A stretch of DNA of 35,000 nucleotides, taken from the NCBI GenBank assembly GCA_905221605.1, contig CAJNDS010002127.1, positions 143,870-178,869 on the forward strand. Direction: 5' to 3'. This document shows, piece after piece, positions 1-7,180 of this stretch. Position 1 is the first letter of the stretch, and every line of letters starts with the position of its first letter. The notes under the pieces are model-generated. The model saw only the letters and a program-made list of their open reading frames with translations, searched no databases and was not told the origin of the DNA. This DNA comes from Symbiodinium natans. Taxonomy: Eukaryota > Sar > Dinophyceae > Suessiales > Symbiodiniaceae. A program made the translations under genes and the position numbers.

Positions 1-296
1 AACCCCCTAAACCCCCTAAACCCCCTAAACGCCCTAAACGCCCTAAACAGCCTAAACCCCCTAAACAGCCTAAACCCCCTAAACCCCTTAAACCCCCTTA
101 AACCCCCTAAACCCCCTAAACCCCCTAAACCCCCTAAACCCCCTAAACCCCCTAAGCCCGACAGACCCTAAACCCCAAACCCCAAACCCCAAACCCCAAA
201 CCCCAAACCCTAAACCCTAAACCCTAAACCCTAAACCCTAAACCCTAAACCCTAAACCCTAAACCCCCTGAACCCCCTAGCCCGATAGACCCTAAG
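1..296 (-). repeat. Degenerate CCCTAAA telomeric array at the window start
   Basis: The block opens with 9-mers and 8-mers of the CCCCCTAAA kind, passes through CCCCAAA units and ends in regular CCCTAAA units. C-rich strand at the left edge is the orientation expected of a left chromosome end, but the many unit variants and the further arrays inside make a simple terminal telomere uncertain. Confidence 0.9.
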
Positions 297-402
297 CCTG
301 AGCCCGCACGCCCAGCCTAAGCCCTCGCATCGTCTATTTCCTGTGCGCCTGGTCTGGGAGGAGCAGCTTCGAACCCTTAGAATCCGCGGACCTGCAGAGG
401 GC

Positions 403-457
403 GTTTGGGGTTTAGGGTTTAGGGTTTAGGGTTTAGGGTTTAGGGTTTAGGGTTTAG
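403..457 (+). repeat. TTTAGGG array
   Basis: About seven TTTAGGG units follow a GC-rich spacer (about 297-402). The spacer has an open + frame reading SSFEPLESADLQRAFG just before the array, which could be an exon end. Confidence 0.9.
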
Positions 458-736
458 AAGCTGTGGGCACTTGGGCGTCTAGGGTATAGCGTGTTAGGGT
501 ATCCGGCGTATTTCGGATATAATGGCCAGGAGGTGTAGGTTTTGGGGTGCGTTAGGGAGAAGAAGGGTGGCTTGTGAATCCCATGTGTTAGTGGGCTGGG
601 GGGTTTAGGGCTTTCAGGCTAGGAACTTGTTTGGGGGGGGGGGGGGGGGTGTGTAGGGTTAGGGCCACAGAGTTGGCTGGTTTACGGCACTTGTTGTGCG
701 TAGCTGATTGTGGTATACTGAGCTTCGCTGCTGCAG
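458..736. other. Spacer without a supported gene
   Basis: G-rich, T-rich sequence with isolated TTAGGG-like words and a run of about 19 G at 631-649. No convincing coding frame was seen. Its right end (CTGCTGCAG, 728-736) would serve as a 3' splice site for the exon-like segment that follows. Confidence 0.4.
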
Positions 737-841
737 CCCAAAGCAGAAGAACCGAATTAAACCTCAAACCCTGATGTTTGGCTTGGACACAGAAAGTCGA
801 TGGCAAAAGAAGTACGAGCATGTGACCCTGAGGAACCTGAC
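737..841 (+). CDS. Exon-like segment, unknown protein
   Basis: This segment lies between a CTGCAG acceptor-like site and a GC donor-like site (GCTAAACCC) where a telomeric block starts. Its + frame is open for 35 codons and includes FGLDTESRWQKKYEHVTLR, which is charged and protein-like. No family was recognised. The opposite strand is also open, from an ATG at 821 that begins like a signal peptide (MLVLLLPSTFCVQA), so the strand is not settled. Confidence 0.3.
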
Positions 842-842
842 G

Positions 843-973
843 CTAAACCCTAGACCCTAGACCCTAGACCCTAGACCCTAGACCCTAGACCCTAGACCCT
901 AAACCCTAAACCCTAAACCCTAAACCCTAAACCCTAAACCCTAAACCCTAAACCCTAAACCCTAAACCCTAAA
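843..973 (-). repeat. CCCTAGA then CCCTAAA array
   Basis: About seven CCCTAGA units (849-899) change abruptly to about ten CCCTAAA units. The array is bracketed by AACCTGACGCT on the left and AACCTGAGGCT on the right, a possible diverged target-site duplication. Confidence 0.92.
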
Positions 974-1074
974 GCAGAGCAACCTGAGGCTTTTTTAAAG
1001 GCTGGAGGCTTAGGGCCGAGGGCTTCGGGTCTTCGGGGCTGGGGGTAAGGGAACTTCGCAAAACACCGGTGAGC

Positions 1075-1138
1075 ATTAGGGTTTAGGGTTTAGGGTTTAG
1101 GGTTTAGGGTTTAGGGTTTAGGGTTTAGGGTTTAGGGA
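1075..1138 (+). repeat. TTTAGGG array
   Basis: Eight to nine regular units. The sequence just before it, CACCG|GTGAGC, resembles a 5' splice site reading into the array. Confidence 0.92.
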
Positions 1139-1181
1139 TTATACGCATTGCCCTAAATTCTACTCTGTTGGTACCCGACGA

Positions 1182-1451
1182 CTAGTCGTCTACTACCCTG
1201 ACGCCTGGACACATCCGGAATCTGATTTTGCCATACCTGTGCACACATGGGACTAACGAGACCCTTGAACCCGAAAGCCCAGCACAGCTCAAACACTGCA
1301 ACTGTGGGCTTCGCCCGCAGTCACGTGTTGAAATTCGGAAGCTCCCACTCGCCTGAGGGTTGGCTATCCTGTAAAATACAAACTGAGAAGATTCTCTCAG
1401 CCATGTGAAGTCGCCCCAAGGAACCATAACAGCAATGTTATAAACCCTCAA
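1182..1451 (-). CDS. Possible coding segment, unknown protein
   Basis: An open frame of 89 codons on the - strand fills the spacer between two arrays and ends in TAG at 1182. It includes VPWGDFTWLRESSQFVFYR and a later Cys-containing part (RDCGRSPQLQCLSCAG). Composition is protein-like and could suit a secreted or extracellular domain, but no family was recognised. The apparent start is a TTG inside an array-like edge, so it is more likely an exon than a whole gene. Confidence 0.35.
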   Translation of the reverse strand: MRVYNIAVMVPWGDFTWLRESSQFVFYRIANPQASGSFRISTRDCGRSPQLQCLSCAGLSGSRVSLVPCVHRYGKIRFRMCPGVRVVDD

Positions 1452-1553
1452 GCCTAAACCCTGAACCCTAAACCCCTAACCCCTAACCCCTAAACCCTAA
1501 GCCCTAAACCCGAAACCCTAAACCCTGAACCCTAAACCCTAAACCCTAAACCC
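1440..1553 (-). repeat. CCCTAAA array, mixed
   Basis: CCCTAAA with CCCTGAA, CCCCTAA and CCCGAAA variants. It overlaps the 5' edge of the preceding open frame. Confidence 0.88.
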
Positions 1554-1658
1554 TAAGGTTCTCAGGGGACTCTGTGTCCAGGCTTGGCTCACCGGCTCAC
1601 TTTGCCCGAAGGCGAATGTGGTCATGGTCACTCCTCGTCCTCTCTCTGGGCTGTCACC

Positions 1659-1793
1659 CTAAACCCCAAACCCTAAACCCCAACCCCTAAACCCTAAACC
1701 CCAAACCCCAAACCCCAAACCCCAAACCCCAAACCCCAAACCCTAAACCCCAATCCCTAAACCCTAAACCCCAAACCCCAAACCCTAAACCCT
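1659..1793 (-). repeat. Mixed CCCTAAA / CCCCAAA array
   Basis: Runs of CCCCAAA alternate with CCCTAAA in blocks rather than at random. Confidence 0.9.
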
Positions 1794-1802
1794 GGGAGCG
1801 AC

Positions 1803-1867
1803 CTTAAGTACCAGCCAAAACCACCAGGCTGGACCCGAGAATCCCCCGAGGGTGTCAGAACACGAGC
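1803..1867 (-). CDS. Exon-like segment, hydrophobic
   Basis: On the - strand a pyrimidine tract ending in CCAG (TTTTTTTCCAG) is followed by an open stretch ending AAG|GTCGCT, a normal-looking 3' and 5' splice pair. The frame contains GFSGPAWWFWLVLK, which could be part of a membrane segment. No family was recognised. Confidence 0.3.
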
Positions 1868-1890
1868 CTGGAAAAAAAGGGTTAGGCTTG

Positions 1891-2027
1891 CTAAACCCTA
1901 AACCCTAAACCCTAAACCCTAAACCCTAAACCCTAAACCCTAAACCCTAAACCCTGAACCCTGAACCCTGAACCCTAAACCCTAAAACCCTGAACCCTGA
2001 ACCCTCTGAACCCTGAACCCTGAACCC
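1891..2027 (-). repeat. CCCTAAA then CCCTGAA array
   Basis: Eight or more perfect CCCTAAA units pass into CCCTGAA units. The miniature element at 2028 begins directly at its end. Confidence 0.92.
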
Positions 2028-2149
2028 TACTTGGAGGTTCAGGGCACTTCTTAACCAATTTATATCTGTACTTATCACCGAAATCATAACCATATTGGGG
2101 CGCTTAAGGGACTTATAAGTGAGCTATAAGCACCCTGAACCTCCCCTAC
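2028..2149 (-). mobile_element. Palindromic miniature element, family A, copy 1 (internally deleted)
   Basis: It starts TACTTGGAGGTTCAGGGCAC and ends with the imperfect complement. It matches the reverse complement of the copy at 4527-4670, including the core GGTTATGATTTCGG region, but lacks about 20 bases near its right end. It is noncoding and probably a MITE. Confidence 0.7.
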
Positions 2150-2155
2150 TTGGGG

Positions 2156-2310
2156 TTCTTGCGGTCAACGCCTCCGTGGCAACTCATACACTTCTCCAAT
2201 AGCCAACGGAGGAAAAAAGGCTCAACCTCATGGTTCTTACTAATGATAAGGAAGCCCAAAAAGTTTAAGGTCCAACCATTGGCCAAGTAAGGCAAGGGCC
2301 ACACCCTGTG
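2156..2310. repeat. Dispersed repeat, family C, copy 1
   Basis: About 100 bases around CTCCAATAGCCAA and CCAAGTAAGG recur in diverged form at about 18768-18862. The shared parts include the A-rich GAGGAAAAAAGG stretch, the TTCTTACTAATG-like middle and the GTTCAAC/CCAACC end. It borders the Thr-rich coding frame and may be an intron or a transposon relic. Confidence 0.5.
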
Positions 2311-2702
2311 TAGGAGGGAGTTCGGTATGTTTCGCACCCCGGGGCCTCGAACTCAATAAAGCCTGGTTCCGACGACGTAGTGGTCGTCGTGGTTGTGGTG
2401 CTCACCACAGTGGTCGCCGCCGTTGTGGTGCTAGCCGCAGTGGTCGTCGTGTCTGGTTTGCTAGCTGCCTTGCCCCCGGCCCCATACCAAGGTACTTTGA
2501 CCCACCTGTGCCACCTGCGGACAAACTTCGGTGGACGACTTAGACGCCAGGGCTTCTTGGCAAACTTCTTGGCCTTCTTCCAGCTGCGATAGTGCTTCCT
2601 TCGCCAAGCAGATGACTCAACATCGCGATCCGAATCGCCATCTTCCACTCCAGCGTCCTGCCGTCGCTGCGAAGTCCCTCGCGCCACTTGCAGCGCCGAC
2701 AT
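2265..2702 (-). CDS. Basic and Thr-rich protein or exon, unknown
   Basis: A 145-codon frame on the - strand starts at ATG 2702. Residues 1-30 are acidic and polar. Residues 33-70 are strongly basic and Trp-rich (WRRKHYRSWKKAKKFAKK, then RRWHRWVKVPWYG). Residues 83-112 are almost all Thr/Ala/Ser/Val, encoded by ACC/ACG/ACT triplets like a mucin-type linker. Then comes EPGFIEFEAPGCETY. The frame probably leaves the exon near 2340-2320, because the rest overlaps repeat C. Upstream in the same sense lies a signal-peptide-like start at 3049, so this may be the third exon of a secreted or surface protein. How the second exon joins it could not be resolved. Confidence 0.45.
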   Translation of the reverse strand: MSALQVARGTSQRRQDAGVEDGDSDRDVESSAWRRKHYRSWKKAKKFAKKPWRLSRPPKFVRRWHRWVKVPWYGAGGKAASKPDTTTTAASTTTAATTVVSTTTTTTTTSSEPGFIEFEAPGCETYRTPSYTGCGPCLTWPMVGP

Positions 2703-2713
2703 CCCATCCGTAC

Positions 2714-2816
2714 CTTAAGAAACCCAAAAACCTACCTTTTTTTGGTAGGTTCCCTTCAGAATCCTATAAAAGGGGCTTTAGAAGAAGAGCCTACCAAAAA
2801 GGAGCAGGCTTGAGGT
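2714..2816. mobile_element. Possible miniature element or intron
   Basis: It is bounded by CTTAAG on the left and CTTGAG on the right, with an internal hairpin AACCTACC(T7)GGTAGGTT. On the - strand it could be removed as a GC-AG intron (CTCAA|GCCTGC to CTTAAG|G) between two coding-like stretches. No clear target duplication was seen. Confidence 0.4.
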
Positions 2817-3049
2817 TCAGGGAGGTGCTGTGAGCAAGCTCTTCCGCCGTCTGAGCACACTGTGCCTCCATCGCCAGCGCAGACATGCAGCCTAGGTTGC
2901 CCAGTATCCTAGGATTAAAAAGGGTGCCCTTTTTTGCTTAAAGGGGTTGAAATGGGGAACCTACACCCCCAAGAAAGGGAAAAAGGGTAGTACTGGGCAT
3001 CCTAGCAGCAGGCCGCGCAGGACGCCAGGAACACGAGAAGGCGCAGCAT
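2817..3049 (-). CDS. Two 5' exons of a possible secreted protein
   Basis: ATG at 3049 begins MLRLLVFLASCAACC, a signal-peptide-like start, and then meets TAG at the edge of the palindromic element at 2892-3005. If that element is removed as a GC-AG intron (2892-3006), the frame continues through MSALAMEAQCAQTAEELAHS to about 2818. The join is in frame and adds exactly one codon compared with the sequence before insertion. The antisense frame is also open, but splicing there would not keep the pre-insertion frame. Downstream it probably connects to the Thr-rich exon at 2702. Confidence 0.38.
2892..3005. mobile_element. Introner-like MITE, family B, copy 1
   Basis: 114 bp with termini CTAGGTTGCCCAGTA and the complement of CTAGGATGCCCAGTA, flanked by a perfect 4-bp duplication CAGC (2888-2891 and 3006-3009). 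The interior (AAAAAGGGTGCCCTTTTTT, then AAGGGG) matches copy 2 at 27692-27803 closely. On the - strand its borders read G|CTAGG to CCTAG|, so it could be spliced as a GC-AG intron. Confidence 0.8.
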
Positions 3050-3187
3050 TGCTGAAATGTTCGGTATCCACATGAAATGGCAGCACCACCCCCCTTGAAG
3101 CCAAAAAAAGCCCGCAGAGGCCGCACGTGGAAGTTGTTTTGGTTTTTTTTTAAGGGGGGGGGGGTCTTGTGTTTGGCGCCCCAAACC

Positions 3188-3290
3188 CTACACCGTGAGC
3201 CCTATAAACCCTAAAGCCCTAAATAACCCTAAACCCTGAACCCTAAATCCTAAGCCCTCAACCCTGGGGTTGAACCCTGAACCCGAAGCT
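3188..3290 (-). repeat. Degenerate CCCTAAA block
   Basis: CCCTAAA words broken by TAAATAACC and TCAACCC. It is preceded by a G-rich run (about 3156-3165) and T-rich sequence with no gene seen. Confidence 0.7.
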
Positions 3291-3311
3291 GAGCGGCTCC
3301 ACCCTCAACAT

Positions 3312-3431
3312 CTAGACCCGGGAGTAACTTAGGAGTAACAAGGGTGCCCCTTTTTTGGTTTTAAACGGGATTAGAAGGGAACCCCAACTCCTTAAAAAAA
3401 GGAAAAAAGGGGCCCTACTCCCTGGTCCTAG
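3312..3431. mobile_element. Introner-like MITE, family B-related, copy 3
   Basis: 120 bp with termini CTAGACCCGGGAGTA and the complement of CTAGGACCAGGGAGTA, and the family interior AAGGGTGCCCC(T6). Flanks are ACAT and ACGT, an imperfect 4-bp duplication. On the - strand AAC|GTCTAGG to GGTCTAG|ATG would be a GT-AG intron of 122 bp joining two open frames. Confidence 0.6.
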
Positions 3432-3487
3432 ACGTTGCAGCTGTGTGGCCCTGCTCGCAGCGGGACGCTTCGAGAGCCAGTTTCCTC

Positions 3488-3612
3488 AGGGTTTAGGGTT
3501 TAGGGTTTAGGGTTTAGGGTTTCGGGTTTAGGGTTTGGGGTTTAGGGTTTAGGGTTTTGGGTTGAAAATTTAGGGTTTAGGGTTTGGGGTTTGGGGTTTG
3601 GGGGCATAGGGT
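3488..3612 (+). repeat. TTTAGGG / TTTGGGG array
   Basis: Five TTTAGGG units, then mixed TTTCGGG, TTTGGGG and a small interruption. Confidence 0.88.
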
Positions 3613-3735
3613 TTAATAAGGCTGAAGAGTGCTGTTATAGGGTTTCATGTTAGGGTAGGAGTTATGGGGGTCATGGGGCTTCACAGTTTACAGGGCTTGC
3701 AGGGTTTAGGCTTTTTATGGCTTCGGGCTTTCCAG

Positions 3736-3802
3736 CCTATGACTTCGGGGTCTGGGAGCAGGTGCGTGTTGAGAGGGGTAGTGAGATGCACTGGACTTCA
3801 AG
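3736..3802 (+). CDS. Exon-like segment, unknown
   Basis: It lies between CTTTCCAG and AAG|GCATTTTT. The open frame contains YDFGVWEQVRVERGSEMHW. It may be an upstream exon of the gene at 4163-5361, but the phase does not connect directly to the next candidate. Confidence 0.3.
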
Positions 3803-3876
3803 GCATTTTTTTTGCACCCGAAACCCTAAACCCTAAACCGAGGAACTGCTAACCTCCACAGAACTGGGTGTAGATT

Positions 3877-3945
3877 TTGGGTTTAGGGTTAGGGTTTAGG
3901 GTTTCGGGTTTCGGGTTTCGGGTTTAGGGTTTGGGGTTTTGGGTA
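3877..3945 (+). repeat. TTTAGGG array with TTTCGGG units
   Basis: Three TTTCGGG units in tandem sit inside TTTAGGG units. GAACTGCT occurs on both sides (3844 and 3954). Confidence 0.8.
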
Positions 3946-4032
3946 AATTTTCCGAACTGCTGAGAGCCTCAAGTTAAGGGGAGGGTCTTGGGTTTTGGGT
4001 TGAGGGCTTAGGGTCTAGGGTTTCGGGCCGCG

Positions 4033-4111
4033 AAGACCTTTGTAAGTATACAAGGGTATATGGAAGAACGCAAGGTCGAACCTCCCAGCACCACAAAGCT
4101 ACCAAACCTTG
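4033..4111 (+). CDS. Exon-like segment, unknown
   Basis: The frame after CGCG|AAG reads KTFVSIQGYMEERK and then VEPPSTTKLPNL. An AAG|GTCGAA donor after MEERK would join in phase to GCC AGA TAC at 4163. It is a tentative upstream exon of the next gene. Confidence 0.3.
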
Positions 4112-4127
4112 GCTGCTCCCCCTTAGG

Positions 4128-4161
4128 GGTTAGGGTTTAGGGTTTAGGGTTTAGGGTTTAA
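4128..4161 (+). repeat. Short TTTAGGG array
   Basis: Four units, ending TTTAAG directly at the next exon-like segment, so the repeat itself would supply the 3' splice site AG. Confidence 0.85.
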
Positions 4162-4162
4162 G

Positions 4163-5361
4163 GCCAGATACAGCTATGTTGGCAACAAGCAGAAGCAGCC
4201 TAACAGTGAAGTCCAAATCCCTCAACCGCCTAACCGCCACCCGCAACAAGAAGGCCCTAAACCCTAAACCCGAAACCCTAAACCCTAAACCCCCAAACCG
4301 GCCATATACCCTAAACCCCCAAAAAGAAAACCTAACCCCTAAGTCAAGGAGCTGGAGTTGGAAGGGACCGCGTCGCGTTTCCATCCGCAGTGCTCAGCTT
4401 CGATGCGTTTCCGTTGGCGGTGCTAAGCTTCGATGCCTGCAACAGGGCTTACACCCAGCCGAGGGTTGGCCCAGGAAAACCGGGTTTAGGGTTTAGGGTT
4501 TAGGGTTTAGGGTTTAGGGTACACCTTACTTGGAGGTTGAGGGCACTTCTTAACCGATTATAACTGTACTTGTGGCCCACTTATAAGTCCCTTAAGCGCC
4601 CCAACATGGTTATGATTTCGGTTATAAGTCCAGTTAGGATTGGTTAGGAAGTGCCCTGAACCTCCAAGTAGGGTTTAGGGTTTAGGGTTTAGGGTTTAGG
4701 GTTTAGGGTTCAGGGTTTAGGGTTTAGGGTTTAGGGTTTAGGGTTTAGGGTTTAGGGTTTAGGGTTTAGGGTTTAGGGGTGGACCTTGGTAGAGCCCTGA
4801 ACCCAAGCTCTCATCCGCAAGCCCGTGAACCCGAAAGCGGGAAGATGTGGGATTTTGGGGTTAGGGTCTAGGCTTACAGGTAGGGTCAAGGGTTTAGGGT
4901 TTAGGGTTTAGGGTTTAGGGTTTAGGGTTTAGGGTTTAGGGTTTAGGGTTTAGGGTTTAGGGTTTAGGGTTTAGGGTTTAGGGTCATAACGGCTTAGGGA
5001 AACCTAACGCCTCGAAGAGCTCAGGAAACAAGGGGACTCTAACAACAGCTCGTGCAACCCAAAACGGGCCCAGAACTACGCATGGTCCACTGGTGGGCAA
5101 ACCCTAAACCCTAAACCCGAAAAGTGCCCAGAATGATGGTGTCGTCGATAAGGATAAACCGAAATCTCGGAGTGCCTAAAGGGAGAAAGTACTTCAATGG
5201 GAGGCTTGGAGCCTATCGTGCAGCCCTAAACAACCCGAAACCCTGAACCCTGAACCCTGAACCCTAAACCCTGAGCCCTGAACCCTAAGCCCCCGCTGCC
5301 ACACACGAACTCCGAATCCCATGCGTGGCCCAACACACGGACACAGGGTTTCGGGCCTTAA
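4163..5361 (+). CDS. Multi-exon gene with telomeric-repeat introns, unknown protein
   Basis: Proposed exons are 4163-4253, 4349-4468, 4998-5096, 5125-5219 and 5290-5361 (TAA). Each join keeps one continuous frame using GC donors and AG acceptors. Protein features in order: hydrophilic Gln/Pro-rich (KQKQPNSEVQIPQPPNRHP); a tandem 10-residue repeat AFPSAVLSFD then AFPLAVLSFD; a polar Thr/Asn-rich part (NASKSSGNKGTLTTARATQ); and a basic part (SSIRINRNLGVPKGRKYFN). Introns are 95, 529, 28 and 70 bp. The first and third consist almost wholly of CCCTAAA words, and the second holds three arrays plus a family A element. The 28-bp intron is very short and could mark a wrong border. No family was recognised, and antisense frames are partly open. 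Confidence 0.38.
4255..4335 (-). repeat. CCCTAAA array filling a candidate intron
   Basis: CCCTAAA, CCCGAAA and CCCCCAAA units start immediately at the proposed GC donor and run almost to the AAG acceptor at 4348. Confidence 0.85.
4376..4437 (+). repeat. In-frame 30-bp tandem duplication
   Basis: Two 30-bp copies, each with GCGTTTCC near the start and AGCTTCGATGC at the end, differ at several bases. The period is ten codons, which fits duplication within coding sequence. Confidence 0.8.
4483..4520 (+). repeat. TTTAGGG array, left of family A copy 2
   Basis: Five units; TACACC then separates it from the element. Confidence 0.9.
4527..4670 (+). mobile_element. Palindromic miniature element, family A, copy 2
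   Basis: 144 bp bounded by TACTTGGAGGTTGAGGGCAC and the complement of TACTTGGAGGTTCAGGGCAC, with TA at both outer ends. It lies between two TTTAGGG arrays, so it either inserted into a longer array or was itself flanked by later repeat gain. It aligns without gaps to the 144-bp copy at 33104-33247. It has no coding capacity. Confidence 0.85.
4671..4777 (+). repeat. TTTAGGG array, right of family A copy 2
   Basis: About 15 units with one TTCAGGG, starting at the last base pair of the element. Confidence 0.93.
4888..4984 (+). repeat. TTTAGGG array
   Basis: About 13 perfect units. GGGTCA occurs at both edges (GGGTCAAGG and GGGTCATAA). Confidence 0.93.
5222..5289 (-). repeat. CCCTGAA-rich degenerate array
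   Basis: CCCTGAA, CCCTAAA and CCCTGAG units within a candidate intron (5220-5289). Confidence 0.8.
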
Positions 5362-5399
5362 GTTCTCAGGGCCGTCAATGCTCAAGGAAACCAGACCCC

Positions 5400-5492
5400 T
5401 AAAACTTAAACCCTAAACCGTAAACCCAAACCCTGAAGCCTAAGCCCTAAACTCTAAACCCTAAACCCTAGCCCTAAATCCTAAACCCTAAC
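5400..5492 (-). repeat. Degenerate CCCTAAA block
   Basis: CCCTAAA words interspersed with TAAACCGTA, CTCTAAA and single-base variants. Confidence 0.75.
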
Positions 5493-5627
5493 CCCCACGG
5501 CTTTCGGAGACTCCGAGGATGGACGGAATTTCAAGGTGTTGGCCAAGGAGTCTGATCCCTGTCAGCATGGGTTTCCGGAGTTTCTGGAATAGGGAGGTTA
5601 GGAGGGCTTAGGGGGGTTCGGGAGCTT

Positions 5628-5719
5628 AGGGAGTTTAGGGAGTTTAGGGAGTTTAGGGAGTCTGGGGAGTTTAGGGAGTTTAGGGAGTTCAGGGAGTTTA
5701 GGGAGTTTAGGGAGTTTAG
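5628..5719 (+). repeat. TTTAGGGAG 9-mer array
   Basis: About nine tandem copies of TTTAGGGAG, with CTGGGGAG and TTCAGGGAG variants. The telomeric word is lengthened by AG. Confidence 0.88.
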
Positions 5720-5896
5720 GTCTGTCTCATGGGGCTCAGGTGGTTTAAGGTTTGGGGGGGGAGTTTTGGGAGACGGTCCGCTTTCAGTTCTGCAGCAGCT
5801 TAAGCAGCTCAACGCCGAAACACTGCTTAAACCTGCTGGAAACCCTGCTGGGCCTCATCAACCCCCTTGACATATAACAACTTGAATCACTAAAGC
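5720..5896. other. Spacer, nothing recognised
   Basis: Moderate GC sequence with AGCAGCTTAAGCAGCT-type words around 5790-5810. No supported gene or repeat. Confidence 0.4.
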
Positions 5897-5942
5897 TAAG
5901 CCCTAAACCCTAAACCCTAAACCCTGAACCCTAAACCCCTAA
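5897..5942 (-). repeat. CCCTAAA array
   Basis: Six units with one CCCTGAA. Confidence 0.88.
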
Positions 5943-6581
5943 ATTTTGAAGCTCACCTAGGCCTTCTTGAAGTTAAAAGCCCTTACTGAAACCGCCCTCC
6001 TTGATGGTTCACTTCAGCCACAAGGGATAGGGCTCAGGGTTTAGGGTTCATGGGGCTTCCGAGTTCGTATTGGCATGCTGTTCCATGAGGGATTTATAGG
6101 GGCTACGGTTTTTCAGAAATAGGATTAGGGTTCGTCCTTCACGGGTCTTGCGAACTAGTTGCCAATGGGTGATAGACGCATTCAGCATGGGGCGACTTCT
6201 ACCTCAGAAAAACAAAAAAACAAACGCCTCTGCAACCCAAACACGTTGCGGTAACCCTTTTCAAGGCCCTTCAATGTCGGATTTAGGGTTAGGGTTCAGG
6301 GTTGAGGGTTTAGGGTTTAAACTATGTAAACCATGCAACCTGTAGGCACTACAAACTCTGTAAACCCTACGAACCCTGTTATAAGCACCACAAAACCCCG
6401 AAACCCAAGCCCAAACCCCCCCTCGACCCTGAGCCCTGAGCCCTAAACCATAAACCCTGTATCCTTAACTGAACCTAAATCGTGGCTTCTTTGGGTCCGC
6501 AAAGAGAGGTGCCCAGCCTCACCCATCCACTGGTTTCGCAGCACTACGGAGGAGGATCCTGTCTTTGGAGCTTCTAAGTTT
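5943..6581. other. Spacer with scattered telomeric words
   Basis: Contains short degenerate TTTAGGG words at 6020-6045 and 6281-6319, and CCCTAAG-like words at 6400-6460. No convincing gene was found; short open frames here lack support. Confidence 0.4.
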
Positions 6582-6650
6582 GTTTAGGGTTTAGGGTTTA
6601 GGGTTGAGGGTTTAGGGTCCAGGGTCTAGGATCTAGGGTCTAGGGTCTAG
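6582..6650 (+). repeat. TTTAGGG / TCTAGGG array
   Basis: Three TTTAGGG units followed by TCCAGGG, TCTAGGA and TCTAGGG. Confidence 0.85.
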
Positions 6651-6756
6651 CGGCTTCGGCGTTTCGAGGCTTGCGGGGGCTTCGGATTATAGGGCTTGCG
6701 ATGTTAGGGGCTTAGGGCTTCAGGGTTGAGGATCCGCTTCAAACTCCGATTTATGC

Positions 6757-6830
6757 CCAAACCCTAAACCCTAAACCCTAAACCCTAAACCCTAAACCCC
6801 AGACCCTGAACCCTAAACCCTAAACCCTTT
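6757..6830 (-). repeat. CCCTAAA array
   Basis: About ten units with CCCCAGA and CCCTGAA variants. Confidence 0.9.
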
Positions 6831-6889
6831 CAGCTGCCGCGAAGGGTTGAGGCCGGTGCTGAAGTCCCTTTGGGAGCACATGCATGGGC

Positions 6890-6935
6890 CCTAAACCCTA
6901 AACCCTAAACCCTGAGCCCTAAACCCTAAGCCCTA
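6890..6935 (-). repeat. CCCTAAA array
   Basis: Six to seven units with CCCTGAG and CCCTAAG. Confidence 0.88.
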
Positions 6936-7038
6936 TTTAGACAGCCCAAAACGTCAAACTGCTCGCAGATGCTCTTCAGATCTGGTCTCTGTCCCTGAGA
7001 CAGCGCTGCTGCGGCTTGTGAAGATCGCAAGGTTTGGC

Positions 7039-7180
7039 TGTTTAGGGTTTAGGGTTTAGGGTTTAGGGCTTAGGGTTTAGGGTTTAGGGTTTAGGGTTTA
7101 GGGTTTAGGGTTTAGGGTTTAGGGCTTAGGGTTTAGGGTTTAGGGTTTAGGGTTTAGGGTTTAGGGTTTAGGGTTTTAGG
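7039..7180 (+). repeat. TTTAGGG array with sparse TTAGGGC
   Basis: About 20 units, mostly perfect, with GCTTAGGG at two places about 56 bp apart, suggesting a block duplication. Confidence 0.94.

Noticed and set aside
2890-3090. + strand reading across family B copy 1 (ending SIAEMFGIHMKWQHHPP)
   Set aside because: Open, but splicing on + would change the frame relative to the pre-insertion sequence, and the - strand has an ATG with a signal-peptide-like start.
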